A DNA stretch of 64,000 nucleotides from assembly GCF_040869045.1 (NCBI RefSeq), contig NC_090319.1, positions 359,617,739 through 359,681,738 of the forward strand, in the 5' to 3' direction. Position 1 is the first letter of the stretch. Each line of letters starts with the position of its first letter. Of this stretch, positions 44,851-55,612 are shown in pieces. Below the pieces are notes generated by a model. It had not been told where the DNA came from and searched no databases. It was given only the letters and a program-made list of their open reading frames with translations. The translations under genes and the position numbers were made by a program. This stretch comes from Eurosta solidaginis. Its lineage: Eukaryota; Arthropoda; Insecta; Diptera; Tephritidae.

Positions 44851-45965
44851 GACAAAGTGTGGAGGGTACTATAGTTTTAAAAATGTACATATTAAATTGA
44901 CGCAGGCTGAAGTATACAGAACTAAATGAAAAACTCCTATGGGATCCGCTTAGAGTAACAGAACCTTAATCTACAATTCTTAAAATGTTTGCAGGTCTTT
45001 ATGTATGTTTGTCCACGCTTATTTCAAATACTTTTTTTTGTCAGAAATAGGAAACTCGAGGTTGAGCTTATAACAAAAGCTCGCAGCTGGGTATAATATT
45101 CGGCATCAGCATCCACTCTTGAACCTTCATTATTTCATTTTTGTCATTTTGTTTTTTATTGCTTTTATTGCAATATATTTTTGTAGATTTTCGCATGTAT
45201 TTTATTACAATTTCTTGGTAATGCCTTAAGCCAAAAATAAATCAAGAATTGAAATCCTTATTCATGAAAGCTCACAGAGATCATATTTGTAACTACTGTG
45301 TGCATAGTATAATAAAATGCCGGAATAACGGCATAAAGCTTTGAAAATCACAAAACATTACTTATTTGGAAAACCCTAAAAACGAAATCGGGCCAGAAGA
45401 AAAATGTTACCACTTTGTAAATTCGTTTGTGGCAGGCAGGTAAAAGTCTTGTGAATTCAATCGCCCGAATGGTGGTTTAGGAGATTGTGTGTCGATAGCT
45501 TGCCGCTAAAAAGCTACGTTGAAAATAAAAAGCAACAATAAATTTATTGTGATTTTGTACACAAACAATCAACGAATGTTTATCTTGAGCGTGATAAGAA
45601 AAAAACAAAAGTAAATGTGTAAATATGTTTAATGTAAGTGGCTGAATTGACTTTGCGGGTGAGTTGTGATAAAAAAGGGTGCAAAATGTAACACATCCGC
45701 GGTATTTGTGTAGAGCATCTTATATTGGTTGGAGTTATGTTGTTGTTTACACAACGGCTAATGGATATTTATTTCTTTTTTTAGCTTTTTTTTTAAAAAG
45801 TGTAATAAATTGAAAATTTTTTTTGCTAGGATAATAGCTTGTAATGCAGTAAATGGGGTTTCTAGCAAAGGCTTATTTGAACTATGTAAACAATTGAAAA
45901 GTAAAATTCGCTATAGGCAAACAAATGAAAATGAAGCTCTAAAATGTAGATGTAAAACTAGATAG
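44850..45965. other. No recognisable feature
   Basis: A short CTCGCAGCTGGGTATAATAT near 45079 may be a scrap of a DINE-like end. Otherwise nothing recognised. Confidence 0.35.
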
Positions 45966-46065
45966 CATTGGAAAGATTAGAGAGAAAAATTCTTCGAAAG
46001 ATTTACGGACCTGATGATAGGATGTATGAGCTTTATGCATATATGACTCGACTTTGTTTGTGATC
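45965..46065 (+). pseudogene. Very short LINE C-terminal fragment
   Basis: LERLERKILRKIYGPDDRMY resembles the 'L-x-x-F-E-R-K-I-L-R-K-I-F/Y-G-P' segment found after the RT of several arthropod LINEs. It is only about 30 codons long and broken on both sides. Confidence 0.5.
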
Positions 46066-46620
46066 CGGAACAGTTGGTATTCTAATCGGAACGATAGTAT
46101 GGAAGAAGGGGAGACACCAAGACTAGAACATGCAAGCTTCCTTAAGATTTCCTTGTTGGCGCCTCGTGGGCGAAAGGAAAATTATTCTGATATTTTGAAT
46201 AGACAAACCTGTTTAAACTTTTGAGCTGAAAATTTAAAACTCTCTAAGATTTCTGCAGTTTTACTACTCACTTCTTCATTCTAACATTCCTGCGTGACTT
46301 TTAAGGCATTTTTATGACTTACGTTCCCTCTCTTGGACATTCTCCCTCAGTACACGCCGTCTTCCCCCTCTTCCTCCCGGTCCTGTCTAGTTTTCTATCT
46401 TCGCTTAACTCTATATCTTTCTTTGCTTCACTCTTTCTTCTTCCCTCGTCCCTCTCGTTTCCTGTATCCAACTTTCTTTACAATCCACTTCCAAAAAAGT
46501 GTGGGACACATTAATGTCGGCGAACTATAAAAAATCGCACTGTTAATTAGAATTTTTGGCATAGAACTTCCCTCGTGCACTACCTGGGACAAACGTGTCC
46601 TAAGTATCTCATAATATAGG
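46065..46620. other. Pyrimidine-rich stretch, no gene
   Basis: From about 46318 to 46490 the plus strand is C/T-rich (CGTCTTCCCCCTCTTCCTCC, CTTTCTTCTTCCCTCGTCCC). It resembles the polypyrimidine part of family D but lacks that family's ends. Open frames in it are composition-driven. Confidence 0.4.
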
Positions 46621-46621
46621 C

Positions 46622-46760
46622 AATAGGGCGGGTCGATTTAAAAATCGCTCATTGCTCTGTGAAAATCGTATTCTAGGGATCAAAATAAGAAGCTTTGCCG
46701 AAGAAACCATACCTCTAAAACGAATTCTGATCTCGTCCACTTACCGAAAATATGTTTGCC
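46622..46760. repeat. Dispersed-repeat fragment (GGGTCGATTTAAAAATCG)
   Basis: GGCGGGTCGATTTAAAAATC, then TTGCTCTGTGAAAATCGTAT and AACCATACCTCTAAAACGAA. Its terminal GGGTCGA word is shared with the foldback element at 43403-43805, suggesting a related DNA-transposon end. Evidence is limited to that word and its palindromic start. Confidence 0.35.
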
Positions 46761-46978
46761 ATTCATCTGCCTGGAAACGGCATCTGTTGAAGTGCTTTCT
46801 GTATCTCATACTGAATTTGTGCCTGTGGTAGTCGGAAGTCTCTTCTAACACTGAAGAATTTAACTGATATTTGAGAATGCGATATCTATGATAGCTTCTG
46901 ATAACGCGTTGAAACAAGAAAGTCATTTGCTACCGTTGCCCTACGCCCTTGCGAGGACGATAAATCGCCTTAGTTTGT

Positions 46979-47371
46979 ACTGAACGAAAAACGCTGGGAA
47001 AATCCATCAAAATTTGTGTCAACTTTTGCTGTTGATTCTACATCTAACAAATTGTTGATGCTCAATTGACCGTTTCAGCAGTCGTATCAACAAAAAAATA
47101 TCATCAAATGTTAGTCATATCTCTGTGGACTTAACAGGCATCCTAACAATATCAATGAAAACTGTTAAAATTACAGCTTTTCGTCAACATTGGAATAACT
47201 GTGGAGGCGACTGATTTGACAGATATATATGTGGCACCATGCTCATAAAACAAGGTAGTGACATCCATGAGCTTAAGTTTCTCAGTTTATCTTCGGCTTA
47301 TTTGTTCTGTTGACAAAAAACTCGGTAAAATTAACCAAAATGCGATTAGTTTTATCGAATGTCTGTTAATC
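46979..47371 (-). mobile_element. MITE family C copy 3, truncated against a DINE-like element
   Basis: In reverse orientation the right part reads TTAATTTTACCGAGTTTTTT then GTCAACAGAACAAATAAG. This corresponds to ATGGTTTCGACCGAGTTCTT and GCCAAGCGAACAAATTAG in copy 1 (7375-8074). The plus-strand left end TACTGAACGAAAAAC is a decayed terminal repeat. The other terminal repeat is missing where the DINE-like sequence starts at 47372. Confidence 0.55.
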
Positions 47372-49050
47372 AGGATCGAAAAAAAATTTGATTGAGCCAT
47401 GTCCGTCCGTCCGTTAACACGATAACTTGAGTAAATTTTGAGGTATCTTGATGAAATTTGGTATGTAGGTTTCTAAGCACTCATCTCAGATCGCTATTTA
47501 AAATGAATGATATCGGACTATAACCACGCCCACTTTTTCGATATCGAAAATTTCGAAAAATCGAAAAAGTGCGATAATTCATTACCAAAGACTGATAAAG
47601 CGATGAAACTTGGTAGGTGAGTTGAACTTATGACGCAGAATAGAAAACTGGTGAAATTTTGGACAATAGGTGTGGCACCACCCACTTTTAAAAGAAGGTA
47701 ATTTAGAAGTTTTGCAAGCTGTAATTTGGCAGTCGTTGAAGATATCATGATGATTGGCAGGAACGTTACTCCTATTACTATATGTATGCTTAATAAAAAT
47801 TAGCAAAATCGGAGAACGACCACGCCCACTTTTTAAAAAATAAATTTTTTAAAGTCAAATTTTAAAAGAAAAGTTAATATCTTTACAGTATATAAGTAAA
47901 TTATATCAACATTCAACTCCAGTAATGATATGGTGCAACAAAATACATAAATAAAAGAAATTTTCAAAATGGGCGTGGCTCCGCCCTTTTTCATTTAATT
48001 AGTCTAGGATACTTTTAATGCCATATGTCGAACAAAACATCACCAATCCTTGTCAAATTTGGTAGAGGCTTAGATTCTAGGACGGTAACTGTTTTCTGTG
48101 AAAAAGGGCGAAATCGGTTGAAGCCACGCCCAGTTTTTATACACAGTCGACCGTCTGTCCTTCCACTCGGCCCGTAACACGATAACTTGAGCAAAAATCT
48201 ATATATCTTTACTAAACTGAGTTCACGTACTTATCTGAACTCACTTTATATTGGTGTAAAAAATGGCCGAAATTACGAAAAATGAACAAAAATGCCATAA
48301 TAATATACCAAATACGAAAAAAGGGATGAAACATGGTAATTGGATTGGTCTATTGACGCAAAATTTAACTTTAGAAAAAAACTTTGTAAAGTGGGTGTGA
48401 CACCTACCATATTAAGTAGAAGAAAATGAAAAAGGTTCGCAGGGCGAAATCAAAAGCCCTTGGAATCTTGGAAGGATAAGGATTCGGCTTAAAAATTGTA
48501 ACTGTATTACATAAATAAATAAATTAGCGGTACCCAACAGATGATGTTCTGGGTCACCCTGGTCCACATTTTGGTCGATATCTCGAAAACGCCTTCACAT
48601 ATACAACTTAGGGTTACTCCCTTTTAAAATGCTCATTAACACCTTTCATTTGATAGCCATATCGTACAAACACATTATAGAGTCACCCCTGGTCCACCTT
48701 TATGGCGATATCTCGAAAAGGCGTCCACCTATAGAACTAAGACCCACTCCCTTTTAAAATACTCATTAACACCTATCATTTGATACCCATATCGTACAAA
48801 CAAATTCTAGAGTCACCCCTGGTCCACCGTTATGGCGATATCCCTAAATGGCGTCAATCTGTACAACTATGGCCCACTCCATCTTAAAAGACTGTTTAAT
48901 ACCTTCCATTTGATACACATGTCATACAAACACATCCCAGGGTTTCCCTATGTTCATTTTACTACGAGGTGATTTTCCTTTATTTTGTCTCCATAGCTCT
49001 CAACTGAGTATTTAATATTCGGTTACACCCAAACTTAGCCTCCTTACTTG
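47372..49050 (+). mobile_element. DINE-1-like Helentron, copy 4 (5'-truncated)
   Basis: Begins inside the 5' block (ATCGAAAAAAAATTTGATTG), then CCATGTCCGTCCGTCCGTTA, CACGCCCACTTTTTCGATAT, TGGCTCCGCCCTTTTTCATT, GAAGCCACGCCCAGTTTTTA, and a central array of about three to four units (48540-48990). The intact 3' end is CAACTGAGTATTTAATATTC with CCTCCTTACTTG. The TATACTCAGTTGAGC terminus is absent, so the 5' end was lost. Confidence 0.85.
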
Positions 49051-49054
49051 TTTT

Positions 49055-49935
49055 TTCTTTAATTTTTGTTTTTCTTAATCTCATTTTTATTCATGCTCGC
49101 TCTCTTCTTAGACTTCCATTTTACGTATTTTTACTTTGTTTCGCTTTCATATCCCGTTTTCTCTATACACATGCTGCATCCGAGCACTCACGTCCCTTCA
49201 GAAATACTTGAGAGGTTTGAAAGGCAGTGGTGCGCAGTTGTCTTTGTCAGTTTTTCTTATCACTGATATGAAATCACTCCAATCAGTCTGGAGCCCTTCA
49301 AATGAAAAATTAAGAAAGTAATATCTTTTATATGTTTTATGCTGTTTGTGTGTATTAGTATGTTCATTCAAATGTTATCATTATGAGTATGTGAAAAAAG
49401 CCAATTTACTTAACATACACTTACACATAGATATGTAGCCGTATATTGTTGGATGTTTGCATATCCTGATGGCACCACAGTCTGCTTAGATGCAAATTAA
49501 TTTCGGATTTTCATAAAGATATCTCTTGTATGGCTTTACTGCAACAATCTGTATAAGTATCTGATATGTAAACACATTTCTTTCACTGGAGTTATCCCTG
49601 TTTGGCTTTCATTATTTCACGATCCCTTACAAAGTATCGCTGTGCGTGCATTAATTCGACGCGTTTGTTAACGATTATCTGGATAGAATTCAAATTTTCA
49701 TATCTGTGTATATATATGCCTTTATTTATTTAGTACGACTTGCTTATCCTTAAATTAATTTACAGAAAAATAAATTACTACAAATGCTTGCATTTTGTTT
49801 TCGTTTGTATATATTTCATTCTAAATCTTCTAAATGAATGGGTCAGGACCCTTATTTAGGTGATCTGATTTGTGTTTATTGTGTCTAATTTATAGAAAAA
49901 AAAATCGTAGTGCTGAAAAACAAACAATTGGAATG
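49055..49935. other. No recognisable feature
   Basis: T-rich. No repeat family or coding motif recognised. Confidence 0.4.
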
Positions 49936-50291
49936 GAACAAGTGAGGAAGTCTAAGTTCGGGTGAAACCGCACATTACATACCCAGCTTTCCACTTGAAA
50001 TGCTAGTATTGTTTGTTTTGTGTGCTTAATAGTGTTACAAGGCTGCGTAATAATATATACATATACATATGGTTCTATTCTGAAATAGTTTTTCTTCGAG
50101 TTAGGGCTCCCGTAACATAGAAAATTGCTTAGTCATAAAAGGGGCGGTTCCACGCCTATTTTTTAAAATTTGAAGTTTTTCCTATTTATGTTATAAATCC
50201 CCTTGGGAAATGAAATAACATTAAGTTTTTTTTGCAAAGATATATCTTATTTTATTCGTCCACGACCTTTTTAAAAATCTTTTATATAAAA

Positions 50292-51009
50292 ACTAGAAGA
50301 CCCGGCAGACGTTGTCCTGCCCTAAATTTGACCAATCTGCATACATTTTTATAAGCTTTTTCCGTCTGACTCTGCCCTCCCCCCTCTTCACTTTTCCCTA
50401 ATCCTTTTATTCACTCCTCTCCGTCTTTTTCGCTTCATCTATCTCGATCTTCGTTCCATTCTATCTCTTTCTCAATCTCCTTCTCTCTTTTATCTTCTCT
50501 CATTCTTCTGCATCCCTTATTACCTGTCCCAGAGGGTGGTATGTATTTTATTCCAGGCCCAGTCCTAGTCCCACTCCGAATCTCAGTCCCAGTCCCAGTC
50601 CGTCTCTGGATAATATATAACTCTGTACTAAAGCACTCATCAACAGCTTTCCTTTGATATCCGTATTGTATAAACACTGTCTAGGCATTCACTGGCCCAC
50701 GTTTTGGCCTATATCTCGAGACCCTAGTCACCCAGGGGTATGAAAATTACCCTCTATAAAGCACTCATAAACAGCTTTCATTTGTTATCCATATTCTATA
50801 AACACGTTCTAGGGGTACTCGGGTCCACGTTTCGGGCTATATCTCGAGACCCTGTACGTCGATCGCAACCACACCTACATATGTAGTAACCACCGGGTGA
50901 GATTTACGCAACTTGTGTGAAAGTTTGAACAAAATCGACCTACGCATCTCTTCAACCACCGGCGACCAACTAACACAAATTTTAGCCTTTCTTTTTATAT
51001 ATATAGATT
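50292..51009. mobile_element. Nonautonomous element, family D copy 2 (nested)
   Basis: Starts AACTAGAAGACCCGGCAGAC with the GGCAGAC-GTT-GTCCTGCC hairpin. A polypyrimidine segment, the CAGTCC repeat, units with GGCCTATATCTCGAGACC, and a tail ACGCATCTCTTCAACCACCG to TTTTATATATATAGATTTTT follow. Collinear with 18372-19065 and better preserved at the 3' end. Confidence 0.75.
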
Positions 51010-51530
51010 TTTATTTTTCACACTTCTCTATAATATTAAAACGAAATGCAGATTTTCGTTGCTTTTGAAATTCGGCTTAAAAATTGCACATGTAACAACT
51101 AAAGACTCTCCTGAATTAAAAAAAATGTCATAGTACCTCCAAATTGCGGGCCCCTTCAGAAACCCCCCCCCCCCTCCCACCCTCTTGGCGGGCCTGGTAG
51201 TGTGCTATACTTGATATCATTCGCTATAATATTTTTATTGATAAACACGTTGTTTAATTAAACACCAACCAAATACACGGAAGTATATCCGCACCCCTGA
51301 AAATGTGAGTGCCGGTACGTATACGTGACATTTTATTATTACGTATAAACATATAAAAAAATTGGAATAAAATAATATTTCGACTATAAACTGAGATATA
51401 ACCTATCTTATCTTTCAAGTTAGATCAAACTACACACAGGGTGCAAAACAAATTCAAAATCGGTTCAGTAGTTTAGGAATCCATTTGCGCCAAGCATAGT
51501 GACACGTGATTTTTATATATTGAGATTGGG
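51010..51530. mobile_element. Probable nonautonomous element (family G), nested
   Basis: Carries AATCGGTTCAGTAGTTTAGG (about 51457) and ends ATTTTTATATATTGAGATTG, a 3' end resembling that of the adjacent family D copy. A C-run (about 51166-51176) lies inside. Boundaries are uncertain. No protein motif. Confidence 0.4.
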
Positions 51531-52099
51531 TGTGGTCCTTAACCGATTTTGTTAATTTTTCTTCAAAGCATTCATTTTATTAAAGGCAACCTCTCTGCCG
51601 AATTTTGTTTAACAATTTTTGATCTATGATTAATAATATTTGAAAAATTTATTTAACACAAGTGGGCGGAGCCACGCCCATTTAAAAAAAATTCAAATTT
51701 TTATCAAGAGTCTAAATATCGGTCCACGCGTCAAATTGGAACATTCTAGGTGTATTATTTACCAAATAATCAGGTTTTTTGTGTTTTCTAAAATGTTATA
51801 TGTATATATAAAAATGGGGCGTGGTTATCATCCGATTTCGCTCATTTTCAATACCAATCTATGCTGGGTCCAGATAAGCTCGTGTACATTTGGTGAGGAT
51901 ATCTCAATATTTACTCAAGTTATCGCGTTAACGGACAGACGGACGGACGGACGGGCTTGGCTAAAACAATTCTTTTTTTCGATACTGATAATTTTGATAT
52001 ATGGAAGTCTATATCTATCTCGATTCCTTTATACCTGTACAACCAACCGTTATCAAATAAAAGTTATAATACCCTGTGTACCAGTACAGCTGGGTGTAA

Positions 52100-53185
52100 A
52101 AACGACAGTGACATACAAAACTTGTCAGAAAAATGCTACATAGTTTACAACTACACCTTTTAGAACTCGGGACTTCTCTTTCCGAGGCATTAATGCTGTG
52201 TTGGATGTTCCTCTGTACAACTCGCTGCACCATTTTGCTTTTGTCTAACACCTTCGTCGTCACGCCCGTATCCTGTCTTTGTTTTAAGGCTTTCGAGACT
52301 CTTTTCTTCCATCGTCCGTTTCTTTTTATTTGTAAGAAGTAGTGCTGACCCTCCTCCGTAGGCCAAGCCACAGTAAGAGCCTTTTAATTCTGTGCCGGTA
52401 TATTCAGATTCTGACTGCCGAAGTCACAGCGTATCCTCCGAATTCGTCACGCATGTTATCCATATTTAACTTTTGCTATCGTAGGGGCGCTAATCCGCCA
52501 TCTAAAACCGCGCGTTCGTACCTTGCCTTTGAAAGTTTTGAAAATCTAACTCCAGCCAGCGATGTTGTCGCACATTATTATTTTCACACCATTGTTCGAC
52601 CTCGCCGAGCCAAACTTTGGTAGGCTTGGTTCTCCCCGCATCATCTTGTGCATTGAGCTAATAAACTCTCTTTCTACATACCTCCACCCTAGTCATATGT
52701 GTGTTCGAAAGTATTGCTACGATCCACCAGCACCACAGGCATAGCCACATCATTCATCCCCTCCATAAAAACCTTAGTGTTACCTCCCTTCGGCACCTCT
52801 AGAAAGCCATAATCGTACCATTTGGCTTATCTCCTGCTTCCGCATCCGTGATTGGCATGGTTTTCCATCACGCATCTGTTTGACTATCTATTACTATATA
52901 TATATACGAGTCCGACGCAGAACTTGTCCACTTCCGTTCTCATCGTTCTTATTAAAATCAGATCTTGAGTCGTTCATCTTGGTCGTGTTCCAATAATAAA
53001 TATGGGGAAAGAAACGTTCCCCGCCACAGTAGCGTTACTTACTGTAGTAAGGCCATAAATACTTCCCCAGGTGGCCCTGTATCGATGGAATACAGCGGAA
53101 TATATCCCGTTACTGGAATTCATACAATAGGCATGGTCCGCATAACAAGCAGCGTAAAGGGGTGGCAGTTCTTCAAACCTAATTG
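52100..53185. other. Unassigned sequence, possibly an old retroelement on the minus strand
   Basis: More GC-balanced than its surroundings. A minus-strand frame (52015-52371) is rich in Lys/Arg (NGRWKKRVSKALKQRQDTGV), and other minus frames continue beyond it, broken by stops. This hints at a decayed coding element. I could not match it to a family and do not name it. Confidence 0.3.
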
Positions 53186-53189
53186 AGGA

Positions 53190-53420
53190 AAAGCCCAAAT
53201 GAAATTGAGAAAAGGGCAAATGCTTTTCAGAAATGCGCAAATGAATTCGAGCAAAGCGCAGGTTTATTTGAGAAATAAATTTTAGAAAAAGGCAAATGTC
53301 ATTTAGAAAATGACAAATGAATTTCATAAAAGAGTAAAGAAATTTGAGAAAAGTATTTCATTAATTTCTTTAACTTTTTCTGAAATAAATTTGCCCATTT
53401 CTCAAAATCATTTGCACTAA
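53190..53420. repeat. Convergent degenerate ~22-bp repeats
   Basis: The left part repeats variants of GAGAAAAGGGCAAATGAATT: AAATGAAATTGAGAAAAGGG, CAGAAATGCGCAAATGAATT, AGAAAATGACAAATGAATTT. The right end reverses them: AAATAAATTTGCCCATTTCT, CAAAATCATTTGCACTAA. It is the third instance of this head-to-head design, with its own unit sequence. Confidence 0.6.
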
Positions 53421-54095
53421 GTAGTTTGTTTTGACTTACCATAAATCTAATGAAATATTTGTACTCAAATTAAAGTTGGTTTAGGTTAGTATTTCCTGTT
53501 CGAAATTCGACAGTTAGTATCCTCTTGTTAAAAATGAAAGTCACTTTCTTGAATATGTAGTTGGAAGGTAGTTTAAAATTGCATACATCAACGTTTAACT
53601 GCAGGGTATATTGCTTCCTTTTGTTTTTGTATTTCTATAGGTGTGTAAATAAATGTGTATGCTTGTTAAGATGCATGTTATCGTGATGAAAAAGTGATGT
53701 TATTCACTAAACTATTGACTTTAGAATCTTAAGTTCAACATTCAAACAGTTGACGAGTACTTATTCATACTTTTGTACTTCTATAGTTTGCATGTACCAG
53801 GTTGAAAATTTCAAAATGCTAACATATGAATGAAGAAAGACCAAACCACTTGGTTATAAATATACATACATATGTATATATTCTATGTATATGTAATCAT
53901 TTTGATAGGCTGTGTTTAAAAGGCATAAAAGTGCACTTAAAATTTGTTTGAAGTACCTAGTTGAAGTTTGAAACAAAAAATTTATTGAAAGTAAAGCTTT
54001 CAGGGGCAAGGAATATTTGTAAGAATATATACAAGGTAAAAATATTGTGCTTCAATTTTAAGCCATCATTGGTTTATATAATTTTTCAAACCTTT
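53420..54095. other. No recognisable feature
   Basis: AT-rich. No repeat family recognised before the 123-bp array. Confidence 0.4.
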
Positions 54096-54097
54096 TT

Positions 54098-54940
54098 AGC
54101 ACGCTTTTATCAGCTGGGCCTGTATGTAACGGAATTTTTTAGCTTAATTTTCACCGGTTTCTAGAAGTCTGATTAATTTGAAACTTTGCATGCGTATCAA
54201 GAACCGATAACAATGCATTAATGTGATGGTGTGTTGACATAAGGTCAACGGCCATAAGGTCAATTGGCCTTATAACTCTTTGAATGGCCATAGTTTTGAT
54301 TGAAACTTAGCACACGTATCAAGGCTCGATGAAAATGCATTAATGTGATGGTGTGGTGACATAAGGTCAAGGGTCATAAGGTCAATTGGCCTTATTACCA
54401 CTTTGAATGGCCATAAGTTTGATTGAAACTTTGCACACGTATCAAGGCTCGATGAACATGCATTAATGTGATGGTGTGGTGACATAAGGTCAACGGCCAT
54501 AAGGTCAATTGGCCTTATTACCACTTTGAATGGCCATAAGTTTGATTGAAACTTTGCACACGCATCAAGGCTCGATGACAATGTATTAATGTGATGGTGT
54601 GGTGACATGAGGTCAACGGCCATAAGGTCAATTGACCTTATTACCACTTTGATTGAAACTTTGCACACGTATCAAGGCTCGATGACAATGCAATAATGTG
54701 ATGGTGGGGTCACATAAGGTTAACGGACATAAGGTCAATTGAACTTATGACCACCGCAAATGGCCATAGATTTGAAACCTTGCATATAATGCGAAAAACG
54801 CATTCCTTTATTAATGATAGAAGTGGATGTATGGCACGTCTACGAAAGAGCATACTGGAGCCCTTTTTAACACGCTGTTATTAGCTTGGTCTGTATATAT
54901 CTATGTATCTGTGTATCCATGTATGTATGTAACGGAATCT
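54098..54940. repeat. Tandem array, ~123-bp units, with repeated flanks
   Basis: The landmark CAAGGCTCGATGA (first unit CAAGAACCGATAA) starts near 54199, 54321, 54444, 54567 and 54674, giving units of 122-123 bp and a last one of about 107. Each unit has TTGAAACTTTGCACACGTAT, AATGCATTAATGTGATGGTG, CATAAGGTCAACGGCCATAA and the near-palindrome AAGGTCAATTGGCCTTAT. The flanks also resemble each other (TAGCACGCTTTTATCAGCTG at 54098, TAACACGCTGTTATTAGCTT at 54868), suggesting the array lies inside one element. Confidence 0.85.
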
Positions 54941-54942
54941 GG

Positions 54943-55600
54943 AGTGGAGCCGAGAGCCCCGGTAATGCAGAGCTCCGAACTCCATCGCACATTTTGAAGC
55001 ATTTTCAGATAGGTAATTTTAGCTAGTGCAGGCCACCAGACCAAGGCACCATAAAGAAGAATCGGGCGCACAATGGCTGAGTAAATACAGTAGGTTACCT
55101 TAGGGGAGAATCCCCAGGAGGTTCCAATTGCCCTCTTGCAGGTGAGTAGCTCTGCTGCTGCCTTCTTGGATCGCTCCACTATATGGTCGCTCCATAATAG
55201 CTTCCTATCCAGAATGACTCCCAAGTACTTGACTTGATCGCTAAACGCTAAGAACGTACCCCCAATTCTTGGCGGTGTAAGACTTGGTACTTTGTACCTC
55301 CTCGTGAAGAGACGGCGGCCCTATAGAGGTTTACCGACCTGGCGTCGTCACAGGCAATTAGCTTGACATTGCCCTGGAACTACCCTGCATCGATCCACTT
55401 CCACTGTTGTTTCGGGATCCTGCCATCTTCGCTGCTCTCGTCTATAATGCCAATGATCTGCCGACACTTGGCAATTTCGGCGAAAGACCGCGTCCAGCCT
55501 CCCTGCGTCTTGGTCCTTTTCGGTGTCGTGGGATTGGATTCATCCATGAACCGCTGGCGTTTCCATGTTTCATCACTCTCGCCTAAACTTTTAAAATTAC
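54943..55600 (-). pseudogene. Rearranged LINE: ORF1 piece joined to RT C-terminal piece
   Basis: Minus strand. The upstream part (about 55310-55590) includes DESNPTTPKRTKTQGGW, IIDESSEDGRIPKQQWKW and GNVKLIACDDARSVNLY, which resemble LINE ORF1 segments that precede the RT in other elements. Directly after it (54943-55300), FSDQVKYLGVILDRKLLW, KKAAAELLTCKRAIGTSWGF, YSAIVRPILLYGALVWWPAL and ELCITGALGSTP belong to the region after the RT catalytic core. Endonuclease and the RT core are missing, so an internal deletion joined the two. The 3' end runs into the flank of the 123-bp array. Confidence 0.75.
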
Positions 55601-55612
55601 TTGTACTAAAAA

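Larger units (their letters stand above)
49939..52097 (-). mobile_element. Diverged DINE-1-like Helentron, copy 5, split by two elements
   Basis: The plus-strand left end AAGTTCGGGTGAAACCGCAC with ACATTACATACCCAGC (49950-49985) is the family's 3' hairpin end. From about 51530 the element continues: GGGTGTGGTCCTTAACCGAT, AGTGGGCGGAGCCACGCCCA, ATGGGGCGTGGTTATCATCC, GACAGACGGACGGACGGACG, ATGGAAGTCTATATCTATCT, and ends near TACAGCTGGGTGTAAA. The subterminal words are CAGC-TGGGT variants, so it is a distinct subfamily. Elements D and G occupy 50292-51530. Confidence 0.7.
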
